Assembly: GCA_035048495.1 (NCBI GenBank)
Contig: CM068551.1
Coordinates: 13,952,248-14,016,247 of the forward strand
DNA length: 64,000 nucleotides
Direction: 5' to 3'
From: Euptelea pleiosperma
Taxonomy: Eukaryota > Streptophyta > Magnoliopsida > Ranunculales > Eupteleaceae
This document shows, piece after piece, positions 11,717 to 22,608 of this stretch (position 1 is the stretch's first letter; every line of letters starts with the position of its first letter). The translations under genes were made by a program, and so were the position numbers. The notes under the pieces are model-generated. The model was not told where the DNA came from and did not search any database. It saw only the letters and a list, made by a program, of their open reading frames with translations.

Positions 11717-11906
11717 TGGATAATATGTTCCAGTCCTGATCACATAATCAATGATAGTTGGCTCAACATCTACAAAAACAACACGGGGTACATGCTTCTG
11801 ACAACCAGTCTCACTGAGAAGGGTGTGGAGTCCATCATTTCCTCCACCAAATGTTTTGTCACTTGGCATTTGGCCATTGGGTTGCGAAAGAAGGCATAGA
11901 GCTAAG
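11717..11906 (-). pseudogene. Captured alpha-tubulin exon fragment
   Basis: The minus-strand translation contains [14 protein letters not shown], then [20 protein letters not shown] and IRTGTY. These match the conserved N-terminal region of alpha-tubulin (around residues 30-85: [33 protein letters not shown]). Only this stretch of the roughly 450-residue protein is present. Conserved residues are altered (for example the GKHVPRA region) and stops follow at once. It lies antisense inside Helitron H1, so the likely origin is gene capture. It has no function as tubulin. Confidence 0.88.
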
Positions 11907-12099
11907 AAACTTGCAAAGGTAGCATAAACCATAAAATAACAATAGGGAAGAAACTATATATACATTTTTTTTTGCCATGGAACTGAGGACGTAAAGGAAC
12001 CGATCGAATCGGAGAGAAGTGTTTACTTTGACAGAGATTAATATAATTAATTAATTTAATAACTCTTTTTCTCTCCATCAATGGGTGGGGCTCAACATC

Positions 12100-14270
12100 C
12101 ATGTGGTAAACGGGCCAAAAAAATTGATGTATGTAGGGCCACTAGAGCGATGCATTCAGAGACCTCTACATTTATTTATTTTTTCCAATTTTTAGGTGTT
12201 GTTTCCTATTTTATTTTATTTTTTTTAATTTTTTAGGTGGTGTTTTCTATTTCCGTTTGAATGAGATTGTTAAACCAGAATCATCGTGGACCCTACAAGT
12301 CAAGTTTGTTGATTCACACCCATGTATCAAAGTAACGGTTTTGAAGATTACAAAAAAAACATGTTGGAATCTATAGAAGTAGACGTAGCCATTAAGATCC
12401 TAATTGTCTCAATCTTGGAAGAGGATTACTTTGTTAATTGGAAAGTGCATGACAGCACCTACGCCTCTCAAAAAATACCCAACCTACAACTTTAAACCCC
12501 CAACAAAAAACTCACTAAGCTCACTACTTGGCCAATTTCCATCTACTGGTGCCATTGTCACTAAACATACCCACCATAGCCTATGCTCACACCATGGTCA
12601 TTGGACTTGGGTGTCTTTCGCCAAAACATGTTGCTCACAAGACCAATCTTACTTGGATGACTTACTTCTGTTTGGACTTTACTGATATATTCAAAATCTT
12701 TTGGGGGTGACTAGCCTTTTGTTACGCTCAGCATTATAGGCCTGCACACATGATTCCGATAGGGCTCATCATTGTTGGCATAGCCCATATGAGTGTGTAT
12801 CGACCCTGTTATAGGTGGTATCCCATGGCTTGGATCAAGTGCTTAGCCTACTCTCCTATTGCATGTACCCTCTGCCCGTGTACCTGTAGCCCGCCATTAC
12901 TTAATTCGGCTTTGAATTATTTTCCCTAGAAACTCACTTGGACAAGAGGCTAAGCTTCTCTTTATATGGGACTCCCACTTATGGAAGAGGTTCTATCTCA
13001 CTGAAAGAAGATATTAGCAAGATTCCTTTACAGTGCCCCCACCCATGAAATGGTAGGCAAGTATAAGATTCCGCTTAGCCAAGGAGCGTGAACTCTGTAT
13101 ATCTCTATATTTGTTTTGAGTCCAATCATTAAGGAATTCAGGAAGGATCACTTTAAAGACCCTACTTTATATTAATGTACAAAAACTCCAAGAATATTAG
13201 AGGTTAATTAGTTCAAATTAAATCTTCACTATACAATACTAATGTACATGAGTAAGCACAGATTGTAGCCCTCTAATTTCACTATGTAATATTAGAATTA
13301 GAGACTTAATAATTTTTAGAGATTAAATTTTTATTTATTCATTTTCTTTAAAAAAAATCATTACATAGCTCAAAGAACAATGACTTTAACAACGAGAATA
13401 AATGAAGAACTGCAAAACTGGAATCTCGATTGAGGCTTCATAGTTCTAGATAGCAATGCCTTTGGTCATTCCTTCATGCAGAGTAGGACCCATACTATAT
13501 GTTACGTACACTAATTTTGAGCAGATTTCAATCCGAAAATCCCAAGTTCCTTTAAAACATTAGCCCGGTCAAAGCGCTCACGTGAATCATAAATCTTATA
13601 AGTAAAAAATCTCTAAGACAAAAAACATACTTTTCAGACCTGGTCATGGAAAAAGGGTACCGTCGATAAAATCTCAGGCAAGGTGATGATTTTTTTTTAA
13701 ATGAATCAAAACCACGGGAAATTCAAAAGTTATCATTTAATGCCACCACTCAATGAACAATCCCTTTTATGAGGGTTGACAATATGGTGGATCGCCCAAT
13801 AACCCAATCCAATACAATCGGATATGTTAACATAGGGTCTATACGTGTGCATCATGATCTGATAAGCTATTGGATTGGTTCTAACTCTATATATTGATCC
13901 AATCGATAATAATCCGCTTCAATAATAATCCGCTTCAATAACTCTACTTGGTTCTTTCTCCATCTTTTTTTCTATGTTTTTTCCAAAAGTACCCCCACTT
14001 CAACATACCGCATCCCGTCTCTCCAATTATCCCACTCCCAACGCGTCTCTACCGATCGTCTCTTCAACTCATCTCCATTATATCTATGTTTCCAAGAATC
14101 TCCTCCACCAAAACCGAACAAACGTTTTGTATTCTCTGTGAAACCTAACGCGAAATGTAACTATTTACCACTAAGAAATTTGGGAAACCACAAATCAGGC
14201 TAATTTTTTTTACCTTCAACAACCGATTAGGCTACACGCTCTCTCTCTTTCTGCCTAATGCTCACTAGAG
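12100..14270. other. Helitron H1 interior without a recognised gene
   Basis: ORFs at 12404-12685 and 12528-12710 are short and unrecognised. Bases 13948-14100 again resemble the Helitron 5' region ('..tttctccatctttttttctatgttttttcc..' compared with 11275-11320), suggesting a nested or duplicated Helitron 5' part. Nothing else could be identified. Confidence 0.4.
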
Positions 14271-15215
14271 AAACGATGGTTCTTCTCCAGGTAATCTCTC
14301 TCTAGAAGCTAGTGTTAGAGTTAGGTTTTGGTTTCTCTTTGTTTGCGCGATTATGATTTTTTCTATTTTCTACAATCTGAAGTAATTTTGGATTCTCAAG
14401 CTCATTATTTTGATCTTCAACCACCCATTAGGCCGATTTTTTAGTTTCTAACTGTGAGATCCAATTGATCCGTGGTTTATAATCGTTAGATTTTAGTTTA
14501 AATTTATAGTTCGTTTCTAATCCAACTCATTTGCTCAATCTGACGGTCCTTTCATCTTTTGCTTCCTTAACCCCTAATTTTTTGCTTCAATTTCTCACAA
14601 ATTTACAATTCGAAGATTAATGGTGGCCATGGCAAACACTTTGAGCATGAAGCACAGCCTTTCTTTGGTGTCCTCATTCTGCTTCTCTTAATCGAATTCC
14701 CCACTCTTCTTTGATCGGATTTAGTATCTTTTGAAGGAGCCATGTTGTCGCCTAAAGTGAGCTTCTGCTACATACAACATTACTAATTAAAATGGATTGT
14801 TTTCTATGGAATATAGTGACTTTTGGATCTGAATTTTGTAAGTTTGTTAGTTGTTGATTCTTTAGTTGTTTATAACAAATTTGTATTTTTTTTCTTGCTA
14901 CTACTATACATTTGTATTATATTAGGGATATTAGAGATTCTATACATTTGTAACAAATGCTCTTCATATGTTATTATATAAGGAGATGGTTAAAAGCCCT
15001 CTCTAAGGTTTCTGTTATTATATAAGGAGATGGTTAGACCCATTTTTCAATTTTCTATTTTGTTCATACTAATTTGTTTAATTTTGTGTTGTAATTGTTT
15101 TTAAAGTGATTAATGATTATTAAATATATATTTCTTTTGGTTACATCGGTTTTTATAGGGTAGCACGGTGGAAAGACAATGGATTTGAAGTTCGCCTGAG
15201 TGAAGTAAGTAATTA
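14271..15215 (+). pseudogene. Exon-like captured sequence, unidentified
   Basis: The sequence has the look of a plant gene 5' region: T-rich 'ctctctctttctgcc', a short ATG segment with an 'ccag/gtaatctctc' donor at about 14290, intron-like AT-rich DNA with 'tctttagttgtttataac', an ATG at about 14630 encoding MANTLSMKHSLSLVSS followed by stops, and a segment after 'tttttatag' at about 15158. No continuous frame exists and I cannot identify the source gene. Position inside Helitron H1 suggests capture. Confidence 0.35.
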
Positions 15216-15649
15216 TCTATTTTATTGAAATAATAATTTATGTGCTTATTAATTGTCTCAGTGAAAAACTTGCTTCCTAGTAGTGTAATTTGATTGCAAA
15301 TTTAAGGTGAAAATAAAGTAATATCATTTGTGTATTTATATTTAAATTCAAGTTTCAGATTTTTGTGATAATTTGAGAATAAAGTAATATCAGTTGATAA
15401 TTTTCGCAATACATAACTCCTTACATCACTTATAGATACACCGTCTTCACCTCATTAGATATGCCATTGGTTACATAAATATGTTGTTTCGAGCAAGGTT
15501 GGAAAACTTGCAATACATACCTCCTTGCCCAGCTTGCCATATAAATTTTATTCAGGAGAGTTGACTTGGTACGTGATTCGGACAAGGCATGCATATCCTC
15601 ACAAAAACTCATGAGTTAGGGCCTTGCAAGTCATTGTGACTTTATTGAT

Positions 15650-15800
15650 ATAGTTAAAGGAATGGAGGAAGAGAGGAATTAGAGGGATCATGTTGATAGG
15701 TGGGAGCTGGTCTTCTTGGTATTAATTACCATAGAAATGTTGAAAAGTTACATGGTTTGTGCAATTAGATTAATCTTACAAGCCATGAAGAAGTTAATTA
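15650..15800 (+). pseudogene. 3' tail of a captured CASP-like gene
   Basis: Near match to 50270-50430 on the opposite strand: '..aaaggaatggaggaagagaggaattagaggg..' and '..ggtgggagctggtcttcttggtattaattaccatag..'. In H3 the same DNA follows a recognisable CASP-like last exon, so this is its last few codons (KGMEEERN then stop) plus 3' UTR. The CASP-like membrane segment itself is not evident here. Confidence 0.6.
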
Positions 15801-16893
15801 GAATTTATACCCTTTTCTACTATCTCGACACTTTCTTTCTCCCATGACCTCTGCTTGTTGTACACCATTTTCTACGGGACCAGAACTTCTCTGCTCTTCG
15901 AATTCTTATTTAACCCTCACTATGATACTTTTCTTATTCATGCAACCATCTTTTGTTCTTATTCTTCTAATTTATTGCACCAAACTAATTTTTAATAAAT
16001 TTTGACTATTTTTATTTATTTGTTAATCTTAAAAATCCTTTAAAAAAGCAAAGAGTGAAAAAAGTAGTAATCACGAAAATTCTGTTAAGAATCTCAACCC
16101 TAACTTAACTTTTTAAGATTGGAGATTCTTGAATTTTTTTTTGAACTTATTTTAATGAGATTTGTAGAAAACGTTTTAAGCTCATATTCTATTTGGCAAT
16201 ATTTTCTTTTAATTATTATATTTTATCTCTGTCTGGTGAAGCTCAACACGAAAATAGGTTATGGATCAATTGATAAAAGAGTGAATGAATATATGCGAAG
16301 GAATTCTGTGAAAAATAATTTATCTCATTTTATTCTGTATAATTTTTCATTTTTTTGTATATATTTTGTCATTTTACTTGATTGTGCTACACATGTTTCA
16401 TAGAATATGACGGTATTTCAAAAACAATTTAAAAAAATTTGATCAAATTTAATTATTGGCTGAGTCTCTTAGGAGACGTTTGGTAACACAAAAAAAAAGT
16501 AACTTATTGACTTTTATAAGCCAGACAGTTTTGATGTGTTTCATATTTTAACTTCTGAAAAGTTAAAAACGAGTACTAACTTAAAATTGAAGCTAAATAT
16601 TTTAGCTTTTAACTTTTAATAGAAATTACGCCTCAAAAATTAGGAGAGACGCTTTTAATTTCTATGACTTTTTTGGAGGTACAAAATCAACTAGGAACTT
16701 CTACTACAAGTAGAAGTGCTTTTACTTCTTGTTCCCAAACGCCCCCTTAGTTTAGTTGTTGAGGACATAACACATGTTCAAGTGAAATTGATGAGTATTA
16801 AGTTCTCTATTGAGTTTTTAGTTGTTAACCAATTATCCGCATTTTCATTCCAACTCTAATTGTCCACGTGCAATGCACGTGTGCACCTACTAG

Positions 16894-17989
16894 TAATTCA
16901 GAAAGTAGACAAACAATATTTTTTAATAAATCTTTGACGACTGATGTCCATGTTGAACGTTGATGACAGTCCACGTGGCACACTCTTAGAGGCCACTGAG
17001 CATAAGGATGATTTGGCACATTCAAGGTGGACATACAGACCAAAAATCAGCCAAATTAGTTATTTCTACCATTGGTTTGGAGACTTTTTCAGCAGTTAAT
17101 TTTTAATGGTGGGATTCGAACATTATTTGGGGTTCTCAGATCAGAAGGTTAGAAATGAATAATCATTCAATTTTTTGGTATGTAGGTACACTTTAGGGAT
17201 GGGCAAATATCATGATTGGACCACTTTTTAAATTGTTGGACAAGCAGGACATTGTTGGATTCATGTTTTCCACATTTTTCTCGGCCTCCATGTAGCCTAT
17301 AGCCTGAGTAAACCTTTGCGAAGCCGATCACAGCACACAATACGAGCCACGTGGCACACTCTTATTGGGCGTTGACCGTATGGATGTTTGGCCATTCCCT
17401 CGGTGGACCTGCAAACCAAAAATCAGCCTAATTAGTGATTTAAAACCTTTGGATCTTTACCCCGAAATAAAGCTCAATAATGCTCAAATTTCTACCGTTG
17501 AAATCAACCCTTGAAAGTAACTTCAAACCAACACTTAGAAATCACTGATCAGGTTTATTTTTGGTTTATAGGTCCACATAGTGATTGGCCAAACATCCAT
17601 ACGGTCAGAGCCCACTAGTATGCCACGTGGCTCGTAGTGTATGCTGTGATCGGCTTCGCTCACTGCATAATGTGAGCGAAGGTTTTCTCCTTGAGCCTCT
17701 ACTTTTTGAATTGCGTGCCTTTAACCTTTACTTTTGCAAAAGGAGAAATAATTGAAGGAGTCAATGTACCATGCTTGGTACACTCTTAGAGACCAGTGAC
17801 CGTACGGACGTTTTGACCCATTTCTGGTGGACACAGAGACAAAAAAATATCAGCGGAATTAGTCATTTCTAACCGTTGATTTTGAATTGATATATAACCG
17901 TGTGATTCAATCATTATTTGGGGTACTCAGAATCAAAGATTATAAATAACTAATCAAGCTGACTTTTGGTATGTAGTGGTTATACTTAT
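16894..17989. repeat. Cluster of three CACGTG-ended foldback MITEs
   Basis: Element 1, about 16964-17225: CCACGTGG at 16971, arms 'ggccactgagcataaggatgatttggc' and the inverse; its right end is missing. Element 2, 17318-17659: complete, with ends 'gcgaagccgatcacagca' and the inverse 'tgctgtgatcggcttcgc', CCACGTGG at 17347 and 17623, 342 bp, arms of about 150 bp. Element 3, about 17780-17976: left arm and centre only, cut off at the next repeat. There are no genes; the ORF at 16825-17043 is an arm reading. Confidence 0.75.
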
Positions 17990-18032
17990 GGTTTTAAAAA
18001 CGGCCGTTTAAACGGTAACGCCCCAAGCCCGT
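17990..18032. repeat. Left part of CCGTTTAAAC-rich repeat, split by the retrotransposon
   Basis: Begins 'ggttttaaaaacggccgttt' and continues across the retrotransposon at 30704-31123. The whole repeat (about 463 bp) is flanked by the direct repeat 'tggttatacttat' (17977-17989 and 31124-31136). The ends are partly inverted ('ggttttaaaaacggccgtt' versus 'aaggtttaaacgaggccgtt'). Bases 18028-18032 'cccgt' are the retrotransposon's target duplication. Confidence 0.8.
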
Positions 18033-19437
18033 TGTGGGGGAAAAATATCTGATCTAACCCACACAATCTTCGAGGTCAGACGATTCGGATTATGGTGATG
18101 ATCGGACGACTCTGATGCTCCAGGATGAAACTGCTTTCTCCTCTGCGAAGGATAGGATGATCTCCAGATGAGATTTGGTTGTACCTGTTGACAAGGCTCC
18201 GACGCTCAAGTCAGCTTAGGAAATGTAACAGGTTTCAAGAAAATAGTAAAAAGGTTTCAGAGTTTAGGCTATCTGGATCTGGAGAGCAAGATCTTTTCTC
18301 AGTTCTGAAGGTCTCATATTTATAACCTTAGAATTGGCATGACTCACCTTCCACTTGTCTAGTCATTTATCAGTCAATGATGACTCAGATGGATTCTGTT
18401 ATAAAACAGAATCTTATGGTTATATCTTGACTTTCTTGATTCAGTTATACCTGAAATAACTGAATTGATACTGAGGTGGCATCCTTCATGTCAGATATTC
18501 AGATAAGATGATGTTGAATTCGAGATAACTCAACTAGCTGCCACGTGGCCAATATTCATTAGTTAAGAAATCGATTGTGTTCAGACTACTTACCTCGTAC
18601 GTAAGAGATCCTGCCACATAAGTCATTTGACCTCATCTGACTTTGCCGGGATGAGATTGAAATAAATCCCGTCAAGCCTTGGCGGGATGACACTGTAATA
18701 GATCCCGTCAAGTAAGTCTGATAACCTTGTCGGGATAAGATTGTAAAAGATCCCATCAAGCCTGTTGATCTTGTCGGGATGAAACTATAATAGATCCCGT
18801 CAAGTAAGTCTAGTGACCTTGTCGGGATGAGATTATAAAAGATCCCGTCAAGTAAGTCTGATGACCTTGTCGGGATGATATTGTAATAGATCCCGTCAAG
18901 TAAGTCTGATAACCTTGTCGGGATAAGATTGTAAAAGATCCCGTCAAGTAAGTCTGATGACCTTGTCGGGATGAAACTATAATAGATCCCGTCAAGTAAG
19001 TCTGGTGACCTTATCGGGATGAAATTGTAATAGATCCCGTCAAGTAAGTCTGATGACCTTGTCGGGATAGAACTGTAATAGATCCCGTCAAGTAAGTCTG
19101 GTGACCTTGTCGGGATATATACATCCAGCTAGTCATGTGACCTTGCCGGGATGAATTTCAACAATAAATATGTCGAGCAAGATTGAATGCTTCCCGACAT
19201 ATCGCTAATGCCTTCTGTTATCATCATATCCATGTGTCGATCATTCATCTTGACACGTGGCATTTCCAATTAATGGAAATCGTGTAACACGATGGGCAAT
19301 TTATGGCTCTTGATGATGCGTCCGGCGCATTTACTCTCGCGTGCTGTTTATCAACACGTGTCATTTCTTCATCACCGCACGTGCTAAGCCAGTGACACGC
19401 GTCATCTTTTCACTTGCTAGAAATTACGGCACCCACA
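18033..19437 (-). repeat. Left LTR (3' LTR in element orientation)
   Basis: Starts TGTGGGGG and ends CACCCACA, 1405 bp, with a near-identical partner at 29295-30698. In element (minus) orientation the high-coordinate half is U3. U3 contains about ten copies of a motif around GATCCCGTCAAG at mostly 48-bp spacing (18666-19140). A TATA-like TATAAATA (plus-strand 18317-18324) lies downstream of these repeats. Next to the LTR on the inner side, 'tcgccccccttttt' (19438-19451) reads as the purine-rich tract AAAAAGGGGGGCGA on the minus strand, which fits the polypurine tract. The ORF at 18810-18995 is a reading of the 48-bp repeats. Confidence 0.95.
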
Positions 19438-19965
19438 TCGCCCCCCTTTTTGAGGAGATCGATAAGCTGTCGTCGTATCTTCTGAAAAAGATCTTGGCCT
19501 TCCACGTCTCACCCTAGTTTCCTGGCCGTTGGATCCATCAACAATTATTCAACCATTACTCTTCTCATTTAATGCTGCGCTCATTGTTGCTGTACGCGTG
19601 AAACGTGTCCGTACCAACGTGCCGCCTAATGCACGGTCGTCGAATGGAATGATTGACGGATAGTGTCCTCGAGGGAACAGGTAACCGAACCGGCAAGTAA
19701 CCTATCCTTCGAATCTTGGCGCCAAGGATTAGATATCGCCAGATTACCGAGTTGATACGACCAGGTCTCTGTCTATAAATAACTCATTTTCCCTCTTTCT
19801 CTCATTTCTGCTCTTTGATCGGTGCTCTGCAACAACTCAAGTTTTAAAGCTCAGGCTGTTCTTCATCTCTGCTGTCTCTGCTTGCTGCCTCTGATCTGTT
19901 ACGGTATTTCTCTCTCATCTGCAATCCCCTCTCTTCTACCTTCATCTTCCTTTCATCTGTTCCAT
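19438..19965 (+). promoter_or_regulatory. Polypurine tract, then promoter and leader of the antisense ORF
   Basis: Directly inside the left LTR is the polypurine tract (plus strand 19438-19451). On the plus strand a TATA box 'tataaat' lies at 19774-19780, followed about 30 nt later by a CT-rich start-site-like region ('ctctttctctcatttctgctc') and then the leader to the ATG at 19966. Upstream is GC-richer than the LTR interior. This suggests that the antisense ORF has its own promoter outside the LTR. The earlier in-frame ATG at 19822 (hydrophobic LHLCCLCLLPLICYGIS) could be an alternative start, but the ATG at 19966 (MARGKRILEDTEE) fits better. Confidence 0.6.
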
Positions 19966-22608
19966 ATGGCTAGGGGTAAAAGAATCCTTGAAGATACCGA
20001 AGAAATGGTTCCCAGAGAACCAGTAGAAACCAACGTTGATGTTGAGGAACAGTTATCCTCTGATTCACTGGATAGAGATGTAAATACGTATAGGGAGGAA
20101 CCAATAATTCCTCAAGCAATCGTCAGGGTCCCTACATATGGGAGTGACCCTTATATTGTAGGTTTGAGAAGAGAATTTGCCATTCCTTCTTCTGTTTTCA
20201 TCAATATCGGTTCTCGTCATGGGGAAAATACCAACCCTGGCGAAATAAGCATCACTCGACTTCAATTGAAGTTCGGGTTAACCATACCTTTGACCCCTTT
20301 AGTGAGGGAAGTCCTCTGGTTCTATGACCGGGCTCCCGGCCAGATGCACGGAAATTTCTGGCGTCTGATGAATAGGATAGAGTATTTCAACTCTACGAGT
20401 AAATACCAGATTGGTCTCTCCGAGATCGATTATCTGTACATCTTGAGGAGGTGCCCAGACTCCTTCGATACCGATATGTTCTGGTCGGTAGCTGCTCGGA
20501 AGAAAGAACAGAAGATAGTTGAGAGCCTGCCCGATAGTCATAAGGGATGGCACTCTGATCCTCTGCTGGTGACTGGATCTTGGGAATTTGACGAACGTGT
20601 GGAGGGGAGCTCCAGCAGCCATAGGGTCCGAACAAGCTTTAACTTGTCGGGTAAGCTCCTCTTTATATCTCGTCAATCTCCTTTAGATTCAGTTAATCAG
20701 TCTATTGATCAATTTCCTCTCTTCTCTGCTGTAGACTATACCAGACGTCCCTGGAAATATCCTCAGGATATAGAGGACAAGGTCAAATATATCTTGAGGA
20801 AAATCCCCAAGGTAGTAAAGCAATGGTCCCTGGCGGGGCTAATTGATAAAAATAAAAGATCCTCAGCTCCCACTCCTGTCATCTCACGGGACCTGCGGAT
20901 AACGGCTCCCGACTATTCGCGTAAGCGTCCTGCTGTGGAGATCACTGCAAGGGATGAAGTGTCTCGGGAAGAGGAGGATATAAGTCCCGACATCCCCTTA
21001 ATAAAGAGACCTCGCCAAACTCATAGCACGCCAGCCCATGTAAATCCCCCAACAAGTCGGGTCACGGCTGCTCCTTATCCCGTGGCCGAATTCTTCAGAC
21101 ATCCAGATGGTCGACAAGAACCTCTGAATGATTTTGCCCGGGACCTTGTCCAGTTGAAAGAGGCAGAGGTATATTCTTCTATAGCTGATGTCTAACTCAT
21201 ATTCTTATGTGATCATCTAACTTGTTACCTCCTTTGCAGATGGAGGGTAGAATGGCCGAGATGAGGAAGGATACCTTTGCTGTCCCAGCTTTGGTGCCAA
21301 GGAAGAAAAGAAAACTGATCAAGGGACTAGCTCCTGAATTAGAGGCATCACTGACTCGGGAGGGTATCGTAACTACTGCGGTGGCTGGTGGTTCCTCATC
21401 GACTCAGCCTTCTGAGGCCCCAGATTCTCCTTCGGTAGCTGCCATACCTACTGCTTCTCCTTCGATCGCCATTACGCGGTCTCCTCCTGGATTCCTTCCT
21501 TCTCCAGAGCTTCAACCAATATCTACCCCTCCATCAACCTCTCGTCCAACAGACGCTGCCGGGCCCAGTCATTCATTTGGTGAGCACAATCGTTCTTCTT
21601 CATTCCCGTCTGGTACAGCATTTGATTTAATTGATACTTGGGTTACACTGAAAAAATTGTGGTGGCAAGATAACCCCATTGCAGGTTTACGAGATTTCAA
21701 TGGCGTGGAACCGTATATCATGAATGCTGGTTGCCTGCCCAACGGGCAGCCTATCTCGGAGCAAAGCTCCATTGCTGATGCTGGGGTGGCTTCGACGTTA
21801 ATCGAACGAATCTGCCTCCCACGGGACAGGTTACGTTACATTGACATGCCTTCCCCAAAAGTGCCCTGTGAAGTTCTCAGTCGTTCCCTCCTAGAGGTAA
21901 GAATTTATTTTTTTTTATTTTTTTTTTTTGTACTGCTTTCTCTGATGAATTCTTCCAATATATTCTAACAGTTCCTTCTGTCTGCAGAGCATCCATGCCT
22001 ACATAGGTCTGAGGGATTATCTTGGTGATCTCCTCCAAAATTATACTGCCCTTGTCGAAAAATCAAGTGCATCCGAAGCTAAACTTCAACTGGCCGAGGA
22101 GCAAATTCAAGCAGCCACTCTCTCTGCCGAAGTTTCAAAGACCAAGGCTGAAATGGAGAGAAAATTGGCTCTTGAAGCCCTTGCTTCAAAGAAAAAAGCT
22201 GAAGATGACTTGATTAAAGTCAAGGCGGAGTATGCAAAATTCAAGGAGGGAGCCAGTCGCCTGCAAAAAGATCTGGAAAAGATGACCGTTGAGAGGGATG
22301 AAACCAAACAAGCATCTGATGCCCTCCAACAAGAATCTTACGACAAGGGATACCGGGAAGGCTTCGCCAAATGTGAAGCCATGATGGAAGAAGAAGGAGA
22401 TGAAGATCCTGTCCAAAATATGGTTCAGCCTGAACCACTTGTCGGGACAATAATTTCAACAGAAGTTCCCCGAGAACCATCTCCAACCATCCCGGCATCT
22501 GAAGTTGTTCCAGCCTTTTGTCAGACAGACATGGTGACTCCAGGAGGGGATGTCACAGTAAATCCTGTCACTCAGCCGGTCGGCGGGCAGGATGTGACAC
22601 TTCCATGA
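19966..22608 (+). CDS. Antisense ORF of the Tat retrotransposon (Transposase_28-like), 3 exons
   Basis: Exons are 19966-21168, 21240-21896 and 21988-22608, using GT..AG introns at 21169-21239 and 21897-21987. Both introns are phase 0, and all exons are open, giving about 826 residues from the ATG at 19966. The N-terminal third (YIVGLRREFAIPSSVF .. ITRLQLKFGLTIPLTPLVRE .. APGQMHGNFWRLM) resembles the 'putative gypsy type transposon' domain (Pfam Transposase_28), which is found in plant retroelement ORFs despite its name. The middle is Pro/Ser-rich with basic patches (RKKRK near the start of exon 2, a nuclear-localisation-like motif). Exon 3 is a long charged coiled coil ending in YDKGYREGFAKCE and an acidic tail. 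It runs opposite to gag-pol, as in other Tat elements. Function is unknown. Unlike gag-pol it has no lesion. The splice sites are inferred from sequence. Confidence 0.78.

Larger units (their letters stand above)
11056..16893 (+). mobile_element. Non-autonomous Helitron H1 with captured gene pieces
   Basis: The 5' end TCTATACTACTAAATG follows an A (11055). A second, similar 5' end TCTATACTAAAGCGCAG lies at 11250, also after an A. The 3' end has the palindromic hairpin CACGTGCAATGCACGTG (16865-16881), then TGCACCTACTAG ending at 16893, followed by T. This is the Helitron signature: 5'-TC, hairpin, CTAG-3', insertion between A and T, no target duplication. There is no Rep/helicase ORF. It holds an alpha-tubulin fragment (11717-11906, minus), exon-like pieces around 14275-15210, and the 3' tail of a CASP-like gene at about 15650-15800, shared with Helitron H3. 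Whether the true 5' end is 11056 or 11250 is open. The same double-5'-end arrangement occurs in H2. Confidence 0.8.

Noticed and set aside
18810..18995. Repetitive ORF (TGSIIVSSRQGHQTYL units), also at 30017-30256
   Set aside because: The 48-bp LTR repeat is a multiple of three, so any frame free of stops looks like a repeated protein. No start context or family match.
20299..20676. Minus-strand ORF of 125 codons within the antisense-ORF region
   Set aside because: It is the reverse reading of exon 1 of the spliced plus-strand ORF and shows no domain.
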